A stretch of DNA of 24,624 nt from FW021-bin31 sp964467635 (GTDB lineage Bacteria > Bacteroidota > Bacteroidia > Chitinophagales > Chitinophagaceae). This document shows, piece by piece, positions 17,563 to 24,624 of the stretch. Below the pieces are notes generated by a model. That model had not been told where the DNA came from and searched no databases. It worked only from the letters and a program-made list of their open reading frames with translations. Made by a program: the position numbers and the translations under genes. Position 1 is the first letter of the stretch. Each line of letters starts with the position of its first letter. The DNA lies in contig CAYXRN010000039.1 in the NCBI GenBank assembly GCA_964467635.1, positions 1 to 24,624 of the forward strand. Direction: 5' to 3'.

Positions 17563-19098
17563 ATGGTTATGAAAACACCAGCTGTATATATTGCAATATT
17601 AACTTTATTAATAGGATTGTCGTCTTGTGGTGATGATTTCCTTACTTTAACGCCTACAGACGTTTTAACAGATCGGAACTTCTTTCAAAATGAATCTCAA
17701 GCTCAATCTGCATTAATCGGAGTATATGGGACACTTCAAGATCAGTATGCCTTCAGAAATGTAAGAAATGCGGCTGCTATAGAATGGTGTATGTCTGGAG
17801 GCGTATATGATATGGATCAGAGTGCGAACCGCGTTGAATTACATACATTAAATCTACCACCTAGTAATTCCATTGTGACAGGTATATATGAGGCGGCATA
17901 TCGGGGAATTAGGCAAGCCAACATCGTTATAGGAAGGGTCAGCAAAATGAAGAGTATTGAAGACCAAAAGAAATCTTTAATTATTGCTCAGGCGAAATTT
18001 ATAAGAGGGATATATTATTATCGTCTGGTAACTTACTATGGAGGCGTACCATTGATCCTTGAAGAACTCAATTCATCATCTGATTTAGCAATCCCCCGAT
18101 CATCAGCAGAAGATATATGGAAGCAAATTGAAAATGATTTGAAAGAGGCAGCAAGCGTTCTGCCAACTAAATGGGAAAAGAGTAGTGATATAGGACGGGC
18201 CACGAAGGGTGCAGCCCTCGGTTTTCTTGTAAGGGCTTATCTATGGCAACATAAATGGAATGAAGCGGTAAAAAGCAGTGAAGCGATCATCAACTCAGGA
18301 ATTTATGAACTGCTGCCCGACTTCAGAGATGTTTTCCGTGAGACCAACGAAAATAATAAAGAGATTGTCTTTTCAACACAGTTTATTGGCGGTCATTCAG
18401 GAGAAGGCAACTCACTGCCAATTAGATCAGCACCCAGAGGAGCTCCATCAAAATATGTCGGTAGTGCATCTTGGAGTAATTTCGTCCCGACAAAACATTG
18501 GGTGGATAGATTTGAACGAGATCAAAATGGGACAATAATAGACCAACGTTATTGGACTGTTATCATTGGGCCTGGAGAGCATCACCAAGATATGCCGGGT
18601 TTTATCATGCCGGAGAATGTGCCTAGTGGATGGTCAAAAACAGGATATATCGTTACTAAATACTGGCAAAAACCTACGGTAAGTTCTTCTGGTGTTAATC
18701 CGCCAGTATTGCGTTATGCCGAAGTGTTACTAAATTATGCTGAGGCATTAAATGAGACTGGCCGTTCTCAAGAAGCAATGGTAGAAGTCAATAAAATTAG
18801 AAAGCGAGCAGGACTGTACCTTAAACCTCTTACACTGAGCAAGGAAAAAGTTCTTGAATCAATTTTTTACGAAGCGAGAATGGGATTTATTTGGGAGCCA
18901 TACGGAGGATTTTCTATGCTGAACAGGAGAGGGAAGTTTCTTAGTTTTATTAAAAAGTGGCTTTCAGCATCAAATTATAAAAGCCTCCAAGTTGATAAAA
19001 AACCATGGCTTCAAACTAAGCCGATTCTTCTACCTATACCGCAGAGTGCCTTAGACAGGAATAAAGAGTTAGTGCAGAGTCCCGGATATCCAAACTAG
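17563..19098 (+). CDS. susD: SusD-like surface glycan-binding lipoprotein (second pair)
   Basis: A complete 511-residue SusD/RagB protein. The lipoprotein signal ends IGLSSC with Cys22 as the lipidated residue; the second ATG at 17569 is an equally possible start. It carries QAKFIRGIYYYRLVTYYGGV and AEVLLNYAEALNETG, the usual TPR-linked motifs, and ends PILLPIPQSALDRNKELVQS then PGYPN, a normal terminus. The region that is usually GERWFDLRRWG reads GFIWEPYGGFSMLNRRGKF here, a divergent form. It is clearly a different protein from the first SusD and probably binds another ligand. It lies 11 bp after the interrupted susC, so its own translation could be reduced by polarity from the nonsense codon. 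Confidence 0.95.
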   Translation: MVMKTPAVYIAILTLLIGLSSCGDDFLTLTPTDVLTDRNFFQNESQAQSALIGVYGTLQDQYAFRNVRNAAAIEWCMSGGVYDMDQSANRVELHTLNLPPSNSIVTGIYEAAYRGIRQANIVIGRVSKMKSIEDQKKSLIIAQAKFIRGIYYYRLVTYYGGVPLILEELNSSSDLAIPRSSAEDIWKQIENDLKEAASVLPTKWEKSSDIGRATKGAALGFLVRAYLWQHKWNEAVKSSEAIINSGIYELLPDFRDVFRETNENNKEIVFSTQFIGGHSGEGNSLPIRSAPRGAPSKYVGSASWSNFVPTKHWVDRFERDQNGTIIDQRYWTVIIGPGEHHQDMPGFIMPENVPSGWSKTGYIVTKYWQKPTVSSSGVNPPVLRYAEVLLNYAEALNETGRSQEAMVEVNKIRKRAGLYLKPLTLSKEKVLESIFYEARMGFIWEPYGGFSMLNRRGKFLSFIKKWLSASNYKSLQVDKKPWLQTKPILLPIPQSALDRNKELVQSPGYPN

Positions 19099-19113
19099 TC
19101 CTGATTTGTAGTT

Positions 19114-19132
19114 TATATTAATAACTAATATA
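19114..19132. repeat. AT-rich inverted repeat after the second susD
   Basis: TATATTA and TAATATA form a 7-bp stem with a 5-base loop 15 bp after the susD stop. No T-run follows, so it is at best a weak mRNA 3'-end hairpin. The rest of the 298-bp gap holds the palindrome CTGTTAACAG at 19209-19218, an A-rich leader and the promoter element listed next, with no gene visible. Confidence 0.3.
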
Positions 19133-19194
19133 GGGTATGGCAATCAAAAATATGAACGATTTGATAATAAATACTCGGGTTATTTGATGGGTCT

Positions 19195-19202
19195 TATGTT
19201 TG
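19195..19202 (+). promoter_or_regulatory. Possible -7 promoter element upstream of the epimerase gene
   Basis: TATGTTTG matches TAnnTTTG perfectly, but no TTTG is found 19-21 bp upstream; the nearest lie 8 and 31 bp away. If used, it would make the epimerase gene a separate transcript with a leader of ~190 bases. Confidence 0.28.
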
Positions 19203-19396
19203 ACGCAGCTGTTAACAGTTAAACTATTTAAACAGGAATTTTTTTTAACCGAGAATTAAAGTGGTGGGCATACTTTTATCCGGTAGAAGAGCAAGTAAGA
19301 AAAAAATGAATCGAAATGAGAGAAGATGAAAAAGCCGGGAATTAACAGGGTTAATAGTACATTAAGAAAATTATGTAGGTTGAAAAATAATTTAAT

Positions 19397-20593
19397 ATGG
19401 ATGTTTCAATATTGACGAATAAACGGGAGTTCTTGACTATATTGAGGGACAAATATCAAAAGTATTTATTTGAGGACTTTCTGCCATATATGGAGTCGTA
19501 TATTATTGATGCCGAACACGGTGGTTTTACGTGTAATACAGACCGGAACGGAGAGGCAGTTTCGAGTGTAAAACGCACGTGGTATGATGGTCGTGGAATA
19601 TGGGTCTATTCTTTTTTATATCAGCATTTCCAACGAGAAGGGAAATATTTGGAAGTAGCTAGGAAAACTATAGAGTTGGTACTTAAAGTGAAGCCGGAGG
19701 ATAAGTCATTTTGGCCGGAATCTTATACTTGCGACGGAGTTGCTCTATCTGATAAGCCAGGAGATATTTATGGCGGACTATTTGTCGCTGAAGGTTTTGT
19801 AGCCTATGCAAAAGCATCAAATGACCGATCCTTTCTGGATCGGGCCAAAGCGATACTTTTTGATGCAGTGAAACAATACGACGCCGAAGAATATCATTAT
19901 ATACCTCATTATCAATCCGCTAAAGTTCAGATTAAAGGCCCACGAGTGTTGGGACATTGGATGGTTCTTTTAAACATATCCAGACAAATACTGGATCATG
20001 ATGAGGACAAGAAAGTGAGCGACATCTATGACAGGTCTGTCGATGCATTGTTTGGCTATCACCTTCAATCTGATTTTGGATTGATGATTGAATATTTAAA
20101 CCATGATCTCAGTACACCCAATAATATATTGAGTCAATTTTGCTATATCGGTCATGCAATTGAGGTACTTTGGATGATCATGTCGGAAGCTGAAAGGCGT
20201 AAGGACCAAGATTTATTTTTGAAATCAACACAACTCTTCCAGCGACATCTGGAGGTGGCTTGGGACGATGTTTACGGAGGATTTTTTCATTGCTTGAATA
20301 ATGTCTCCCGAAATGAATGGTTATTGGATAAAGTGTTATGGGTACAAGAAGAATCAATGATAGGGTTAATGATATTGATGGAAAATGGAGAGAGTCAATG
20401 GGCTAAACGATGGATATCAAGAGTATGGGGTTATTTGGAGCGCACTTTTATACTAAGTGACCACTCAGCTAGATTGTGGATCAATGGAGGAGACAGGCAG
20501 TTAAATACTCACCATCAAGTTCAACGAATGGAAAACTACCATCATCCAAGACATTTGATGCTCAACCTGATTCGGTTGAATAGAATGATTTGA
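19397..20593 (+). CDS. N-acylglucosamine 2-epimerase-family sugar epimerase/isomerase
   Basis: A 398-residue alpha6/alpha6-barrel protein of the AGE superfamily, at the family's usual length. It starts after a short A/T-rich leader and has no signal peptide, so it acts in the cytosol. Recognisable parts are EHGGFTCNTDRNGE and TWYDGRGIWVYSFLYQHF near the N terminus, KPGDIYGGLFVAEGFVAYA mid-way, His253 in GHAIEVLWMIM, and His382/His383 in MENYHHPRHLML close to the C terminus; these His positions correspond to the general acid/base pair of the family. Members interconvert N-acetylglucosamine and N-acetylmannosamine, epimerise cellobiose, or isomerise mannose or sulfoquinovose, and I cannot decide between these. 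It is flanked by susD and a carbohydrate esterase, so it probably handles a sugar freed by this locus. Confidence 0.85.
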   Translation: MDVSILTNKREFLTILRDKYQKYLFEDFLPYMESYIIDAEHGGFTCNTDRNGEAVSSVKRTWYDGRGIWVYSFLYQHFQREGKYLEVARKTIELVLKVKPEDKSFWPESYTCDGVALSDKPGDIYGGLFVAEGFVAYAKASNDRSFLDRAKAILFDAVKQYDAEEYHYIPHYQSAKVQIKGPRVLGHWMVLLNISRQILDHDEDKKVSDIYDRSVDALFGYHLQSDFGLMIEYLNHDLSTPNNILSQFCYIGHAIEVLWMIMSEAERRKDQDLFLKSTQLFQRHLEVAWDDVYGGFFHCLNNVSRNEWLLDKVLWVQEESMIGLMILMENGESQWAKRWISRVWGYLERTFILSDHSARLWINGGDRQLNTHHQVQRMENYHHPRHLMLNLIRLNRMI

Positions 20594-20740
20594 AGGCATC
20601 TTAACTTTTTTAAAATACCAATTGCGGTTAAATTATGTAGTTTGTTACACGGCTTAATTTTTAGCATTGTAGTAGTCATGGTCTTCAACATGCTTTTTGG
20701 TAGTGTATGTACTTAACCTAATTATGGAAAACTTTTTACT

Positions 20741-21589
20741 ATGCCTAGAATCGTAGGTTATTACCGGTTTGTTATTGTAGGATTATTTTTTTGTAGCATC
20801 ACCTGTGGCATTGGCTGCTTTAGTCAGAGATTTGTGGTAGACGATGTCAATGCAACTAATTCCAATAATAAACTTGATATCTATCTCCTTATTGGCCAGT
20901 CAAATATGGCTGGAAGAGCAATTGTAGAACAGCCGCAAAAGGACACCTTAAGAAATGTTTATTTATTTACCGGCGGTGGCTGGGAGCCTGCTGCTAACCC
21001 CCTGAATAAATATTCTACTGTTAGAAAAGCAATCTCAATGCAAAAGTTGGGGCCGGGCTATAGCTTTGCTGCAAAACTGGAACAATGTACGGGAAGGAAA
21101 ATTGGCTTGGTTGTAAATGCGCGGGGCGGTACCCGCATACAATGGTGGGAAAAGGGTTATACTGGAAATAATGATTTTGATTTATACGAACAGGCGGTTT
21201 CGCAGGTAAAGAGTGCAATGAAGGATGGTGATCTTAAAGGGATTATCTGGCATCAGGGAGAAGGGAATCAGAGCCAGTCGGAGCAGTATATGTCACAGCT
21301 TAGAAGGCTTGTTAGTGATCTACGGAATGACCTTGAGGCTAAAGATGTTCTTTTTGTGGTAGGGGAGCTAGGTAAGTGGCGGAGTAGCAGTAAGAGGATC
21401 AACAATGTTATTTGCGACATACCAAAAAATATAAGACAAACGGCCTCCGTTTCTGCTGATCTGCTTACACCTTTGAAGGGAGACAGTTCTGATCCGCATT
21501 TTGATACGCGGAGCCAGTTGATTCTGGGAGAACGTTATGCCGATAAGATACTGAAGCATATATATCGCATTAAATCCTGCAAATATTAA
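20741..21589 (+). CDS. SASA/SGNH-family carbohydrate acetylesterase, secreted
   Basis: A 282-residue protein of the sialate O-acetylesterase (SASA, DUF303/CE6-like) group. The leader has a hydrophobic run VIVGLFFCSIT, and Cys22 or Cys26 could be lipidated, although neither is in an ideal lipobox. The SGNH blocks are clear: catalytic Ser54 in LLIGQSNMAG, VVNARGGTRIQWW for the Gly/Asn region, WHQGEGNQ in the third block, and Asp251-Pro-His253 in SDPHFDTRSQ as the acid/base pair. The reaction would be removal of O-acetyl groups from a polysaccharide or oligosaccharide in the periplasm or at the surface. Its presence between an epimerase and a beta-helix protein suggests that the target glycan is acetylated. 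The family assignment is firm; the substrate is unknown. Confidence 0.88.
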   Translation: MPRIVGYYRFVIVGLFFCSITCGIGCFSQRFVVDDVNATNSNNKLDIYLLIGQSNMAGRAIVEQPQKDTLRNVYLFTGGGWEPAANPLNKYSTVRKAISMQKLGPGYSFAAKLEQCTGRKIGLVVNARGGTRIQWWEKGYTGNNDFDLYEQAVSQVKSAMKDGDLKGIIWHQGEGNQSQSEQYMSQLRRLVSDLRNDLEAKDVLFVVGELGKWRSSSKRINNVICDIPKNIRQTASVSADLLTPLKGDSSDPHFDTRSQLILGERYADKILKHIYRIKSCKY

Positions 21590-21710
21590 TGATGTATGTT
21601 GGAGCCATATTTCTAAAAGATCGGATACTGTTTAATAAAAAAGCCAATCAACAACCCAAATGGCACCGTAATGCTCGGAGCTATGTAGTATCAATAACGA
21701 TATAGTTACT

Positions 21711-24137
21711 ATGAAGAAAGCAAGAAAAAGTCAAAATACGCACAACCAAAATAATAATACCCAAGTCAACTCCACTGGAGTTAACAGGCGAATGGCTCTG
21801 GCCGCTCTCGGAACAACTGGCTTGGCATTTATAACTGGTAGTTCCCATGCGGAAATTAATTCAGCAGACGAATATATAGATGGTGCAAAGATTTATATTA
21901 ACGTGTCCGCTATGAAGAGCGATAAACATTTACGAATTGGAGATATCGTCGTTACATTGGGTTACTATAATGCTGGAGATCAGGGGGGTAACACTTATCG
22001 GATTATAGCGGCCGGTAAGGAAAGTCAGCTGGATGGTGGGAGCTTAATAGGATTAAACGGTGATGTTTCGGCAGAGCTCATAGGTGTTCGATCTGTAAAT
22101 TATAGGATGTTTGGTGCAGTGGGTGACTCATATCAGGATGATGGTGTCTATATCAAGGCTGCTCATGAATATGCGAACAAGCACCAAATACCACTGATCA
22201 ATCATAGTGGTGAGTATTGGATTAAGCAAACCAGGGGAATCGAAATTCTTACTAATGTAGAGTGGGGACATTCTATTTTTCACATAGATGAGAAGTATAA
22301 TTCAAAAGAAGCGTTTAGATTCATGGTCAAGAGTAGCGAACCGCATGTGGATATCAATCTGGATGCACGGGCTAAGGAGCAGTTGTTAAAACAAATAAAA
22401 CCTGGGGTGAAAGTTATACCTGAACTGGCAGCGTATAAAAATGCATTGGTATTTATCGTGGATCGAGGTGACAGGATCGGGTATCGTTATGGGGCCAGTT
22501 ACCAAGGGCAGCACCATTTTAGAGAGGAGTTCTTCTATGTGGAAGAGGGCGGTCGGATCATTGGAGATGTAGCATGGGAGTTTAGAGATTATACAAGTTT
22601 GCGAGCTTACCCCTGTGATAGCAATTATTTGATTATTGATGGAGGTACTTTTTATTTATCTGGTGATAATCCTAAGGCTCGTAAAAGCTACTTAAAAAAT
22701 GGGTTTGGTATTTATCGCAGTCGTACTATTATTCGAAATCAGTGGGTAGGACTAGAGCCGGGTAGAACGGATATTTCCCTTAACACACGCTCAGGATTTT
22801 ATAATTTTTCTCGTACCTATGATGTGGCGCTGGAGAATGTCCGTCTTATTCCGTGGCTCCAAGATCGAAAAGGACAAGCGCATGATGTCCCAGGGGGTAC
22901 ATATGGTTTAGGTTGTGGACGTACATTACGGTCTCGATTTTTTAATGTTACTGCTGAAGGGTCCAAAGGCTACTGGGGTGTTTTTGGAACAAACTTAAAC
23001 AAGGATTTTATTATTGATCAGTGTACACTGAATCGGGTCGATGTACATTTTCACTGTTGGAATCTCCATATTAAGAACTCCAACATAGGTTATAGAGGTA
23101 TTACTGTAACTGGTGGGGGGAATCTCATTGTTGAAAATACGACGGTTTGGTCAAGACACTACTTTTTATCGTTTCGACGGGATTTTGGATCAAGATGGGA
23201 TGGCGATATCTATATTAGTAATTGTAGATATATCCCAGCACTAGAGGAGAGAAATGTTATTCTCAATTTTATACCAGCGGACTTTGATTATCATTATCCC
23301 ATCATATTTGGCCGTACTATACGTGTGACTAATCTGATTATTGACTATCGGAATAGTCCTGAATCGGCAGCAACCTGTTGGCTAATGTGGGTGCCTAGTT
23401 TTTCTAAGATGAAAAATGGCGATCGGCTGTTTTTTCCCAAGCAGGTTTCTTTTAAAAATGTAACTGTAGAGGGGCGTAAAAAGGGGGTGCGTCTTATGAG
23501 CATATATTCCCCTCAAGGGTATAAACAATATATAGCCGGCGGAACTGATGCTGAGCAGCTTCTTCAAACGAACAGTTCTTTATCTTTTGAGAATATTCAG
23601 CTGGAAAAAATAGAGGATGCATCCTCCAAGACAGAAGCGCATCTGTTTCTTAATAAGGATGAAAAAATTAGATATATGGACTCGTTCTCACTTTATCCAA
23701 ACATTTCCGTTAAAGAATGTAATCATTTTTCTGCTGTAATAGCGGGATCTGCTAACGTCAGACTAGATCATTGCAACATAAATCATTTAGTAGCAGGTCA
23801 GGCGAAGCCTCTGGACGGAGGTATAGAATTGAATAGTTGTGTATTGCAACCAATAGTACAAGAAGATCGGCCGCCTTATTTTATTTTGTCAATGAAGTCG
23901 GGCGTTAGCTTTATCAATTGCTTGTTCTTGTCTCCTATCATAAAAGGAGAGATTAGACCTGAATTGATTGATAATACTGGAGTTATTGCCATTAATAAGT
24001 CAGTGCGGTATAATCATTTGAACACGCGCCTGGGAGGGGCGATCCTCGCATATTGTAAACGCAAATCTATTAGATTGAACCGTAAATTCATAAACATGAT
24101 CAAGGTACACAGTGAGTTGGAACCTAATGAAGTTTGA
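21711..24137 (+). CDS. Right-handed beta-helix (pectate-lyase/tailspike-like) protein with Tat-like signal
   Basis: An 808-residue protein. The leader has an unusual polar, Asn-rich start (HNQNNNTQVN) followed by NRRMALAALGTTGLAFITG, a twin-arginine-type signal with Arg26-Arg27, and probable cleavage after SSHA. Residues ~55-140 form the module seen before many tailspike/pectate-lyase-3 helices (GDIVVTLGYYNAGDQGGNTY ... FGAVGDSYQDDGVYIKAA). The body (~290-720) shows repeated beta-strand turns with Asn/Asp/Gly and surface aromatics, such as FFNVTAEGSKGYWGVFGTN and ITVTGGGNLIVENTTVW. Such folds occur in polysaccharide lyases, glycoside hydrolases and epimerases; I cannot name catalytic residues. 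In this setting a secreted depolymerase or glycan-binding role is likely. No disruption was seen. Confidence 0.8.
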   Translation: MKKARKSQNTHNQNNNTQVNSTGVNRRMALAALGTTGLAFITGSSHAEINSADEYIDGAKIYINVSAMKSDKHLRIGDIVVTLGYYNAGDQGGNTYRIIAAGKESQLDGGSLIGLNGDVSAELIGVRSVNYRMFGAVGDSYQDDGVYIKAAHEYANKHQIPLINHSGEYWIKQTRGIEILTNVEWGHSIFHIDEKYNSKEAFRFMVKSSEPHVDINLDARAKEQLLKQIKPGVKVIPELAAYKNALVFIVDRGDRIGYRYGASYQGQHHFREEFFYVEEGGRIIGDVAWEFRDYTSLRAYPCDSNYLIIDGGTFYLSGDNPKARKSYLKNGFGIYRSRTIIRNQWVGLEPGRTDISLNTRSGFYNFSRTYDVALENVRLIPWLQDRKGQAHDVPGGTYGLGCGRTLRSRFFNVTAEGSKGYWGVFGTNLNKDFIIDQCTLNRVDVHFHCWNLHIKNSNIGYRGITVTGGGNLIVENTTVWSRHYFLSFRRDFGSRWDGDIYISNCRYIPALEERNVILNFIPADFDYHYPIIFGRTIRVTNLIIDYRNSPESAATCWLMWVPSFSKMKNGDRLFFPKQVSFKNVTVEGRKKGVRLMSIYSPQGYKQYIAGGTDAEQLLQTNSSLSFENIQLEKIEDASSKTEAHLFLNKDEKIRYMDSFSLYPNISVKECNHFSAVIAGSANVRLDHCNINHLVAGQAKPLDGGIELNSCVLQPIVQEDRPPYFILSMKSGVSFINCLFLSPIIKGEIRPELIDNTGVIAINKSVRYNHLNTRLGGAILAYCKRKSIRLNRKFINMIKVHSELEPNEV

Positions 24138-24373
24138 ATGTCCTCTTGAAAATTAATGCAGAGACGTAAAATAGACTGTAAGACCAGTATCTAAAATCAC
24201 TTTTTAGTTGATTATTACTGTTGCTTAATGGTCTTAGGCAAATTTTAAAGTCACAATAGCAGTGCACTGATTTTTCAGGTCAATTCCCTTTTCAATTATC
24301 AGTTTTCAGAATCGAGAAGACGTTTAAGTCCAATAGTTGTATGATAGTAATAATATAAAAATTTCGAGTAATC

Positions 24374-24624
24374 ATGAAAAAACCACTAATTCTCATTGTT
24401 AATTCAAGCACTTTTGGTCAACATTTTAAGGAGCATATTGAAACCTTGGAGACATTTTCCGACGTACGACGTGTTACTGTGCCGGCTGATATTGATGAAA
24501 ATAGCCTAGCTGAAAAAATTAAGGACGCCGATGGAATTATAGCCAGTGTAACGCCCAGGTTTCCGAGAGAAACTTTAATACAGTGTAAAAACCTTGTTGC
24601 ACTAGCTCGGCATGGTATCGGCTG
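24374..24624 (+). CDS. D-isomer-specific 2-hydroxyacid dehydrogenase, N-terminal part (3' end outside window)
   Basis: Begins at ATG 24374 and stays open to the right edge, about 83 residues out of the ~320 expected. The visible part is the start of the N-terminal catalytic domain: a strand KKPLILIVNSSTFG, the acidic linker EKIKDADGIIASVTPRF, and KNLVALARHGIG, which matches the conserved L-x-VIAR-x-GVG region of phosphoglycerate dehydrogenase-like enzymes. These reduce 2-keto acids or oxidise 2-hydroxy acids with NAD(P). The NAD-binding domain and catalytic His/Glu/Arg are outside the window. It lies 236 bp after the beta-helix gene, in an AT-rich gap where I saw no convincing promoter, and may belong to a cytosolic sugar-acid pathway. 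Confidence 0.75.
   Translation, partial: MKKPLILIVNSSTFGQHFKEHIETLETFSDVRRVTVPADIDENSLAEKIKDADGIIASVTPRFPRETLIQCKNLVALARHGIG

Noticed and set aside
20641..20669. TTTG and TAGCATTG as a promoter for the esterase gene
   Set aside because: The spacer is 17 bp, short of the 19-21 bp expected, and the -7 match is imperfect; too weak to annotate.

Overview
The window looks like chromosomal DNA of a Bacteroidota species, probably of the Sphingobacteriales/Pedobacter-Sphingobacterium type. The evidence is two SusC/SusD pairs, lipoproteins with Bacteroidota-style lipoboxes, A/T-rich leaders without Shine-Dalgarno sequences, and promoters fitting the Bacteroidota TTTG / TAnnTTTG consensus. The genus is inferred from gene content and style only.

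Two adjacent polysaccharide/glycan-utilisation loci (PULs) are visible. The left locus (1-12897, all + strand) begins inside a susC gene cut by the window edge. It continues with a complete susD, a 5' group II intron-like remnant with no reverse transcriptase, and a secreted heparinase II/III-type lyase. After these comes a tight cassette of proteins without signal peptides: a class III (glutamate-1-semialdehyde-like) aminotransferase, an enolase-superfamily sugar-acid dehydratase, a short-chain dehydrogenase, a short neutral-ceramidase-domain zinc hydrolase, and a sodium:solute symporter. Short gaps (one ATGA overlap, otherwise 22-47 bp) suggest one transcript from the lyase onward.

A 400-bp stretch with no recognised gene (12898-13315) separates this from a convergent AraC-family regulator (13316-14191, - strand). 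The intergenic region 14192-14455 is divergent. It holds a promoter for the regulator, a good promoter for the second susC, and two tandem palindromes exactly 20 bp apart just downstream of that promoter.

The right locus (14456-24624, + strand) starts with a susC homologue interrupted by one in-frame TAG at 14720. The rest of its frame is open for 941 codons. Then come an intact susD, an N-acylglucosamine 2-epimerase-family protein, a SASA/SGNH carbohydrate esterase, a large right-handed beta-helix protein with a Tat-like leader, and the start of a D-2-hydroxyacid dehydrogenase cut by the right edge.

As a working model (inference), the outer-membrane SusCD pairs import glycan fragments. The lyase, esterase and beta-helix protein depolymerise or deacetylate them outside the cytoplasm. 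The symporter brings in a sugar acid, and the aminotransferase, dehydratase and dehydrogenase process it in the cytosol. The combination of lyase, class III aminotransferase, enolase-superfamily enzyme and ceramidase-like hydrolase does not match any textbook pathway I know and is the most interesting content. No tRNA, rRNA, CRISPR array or intact transposase gene was seen.
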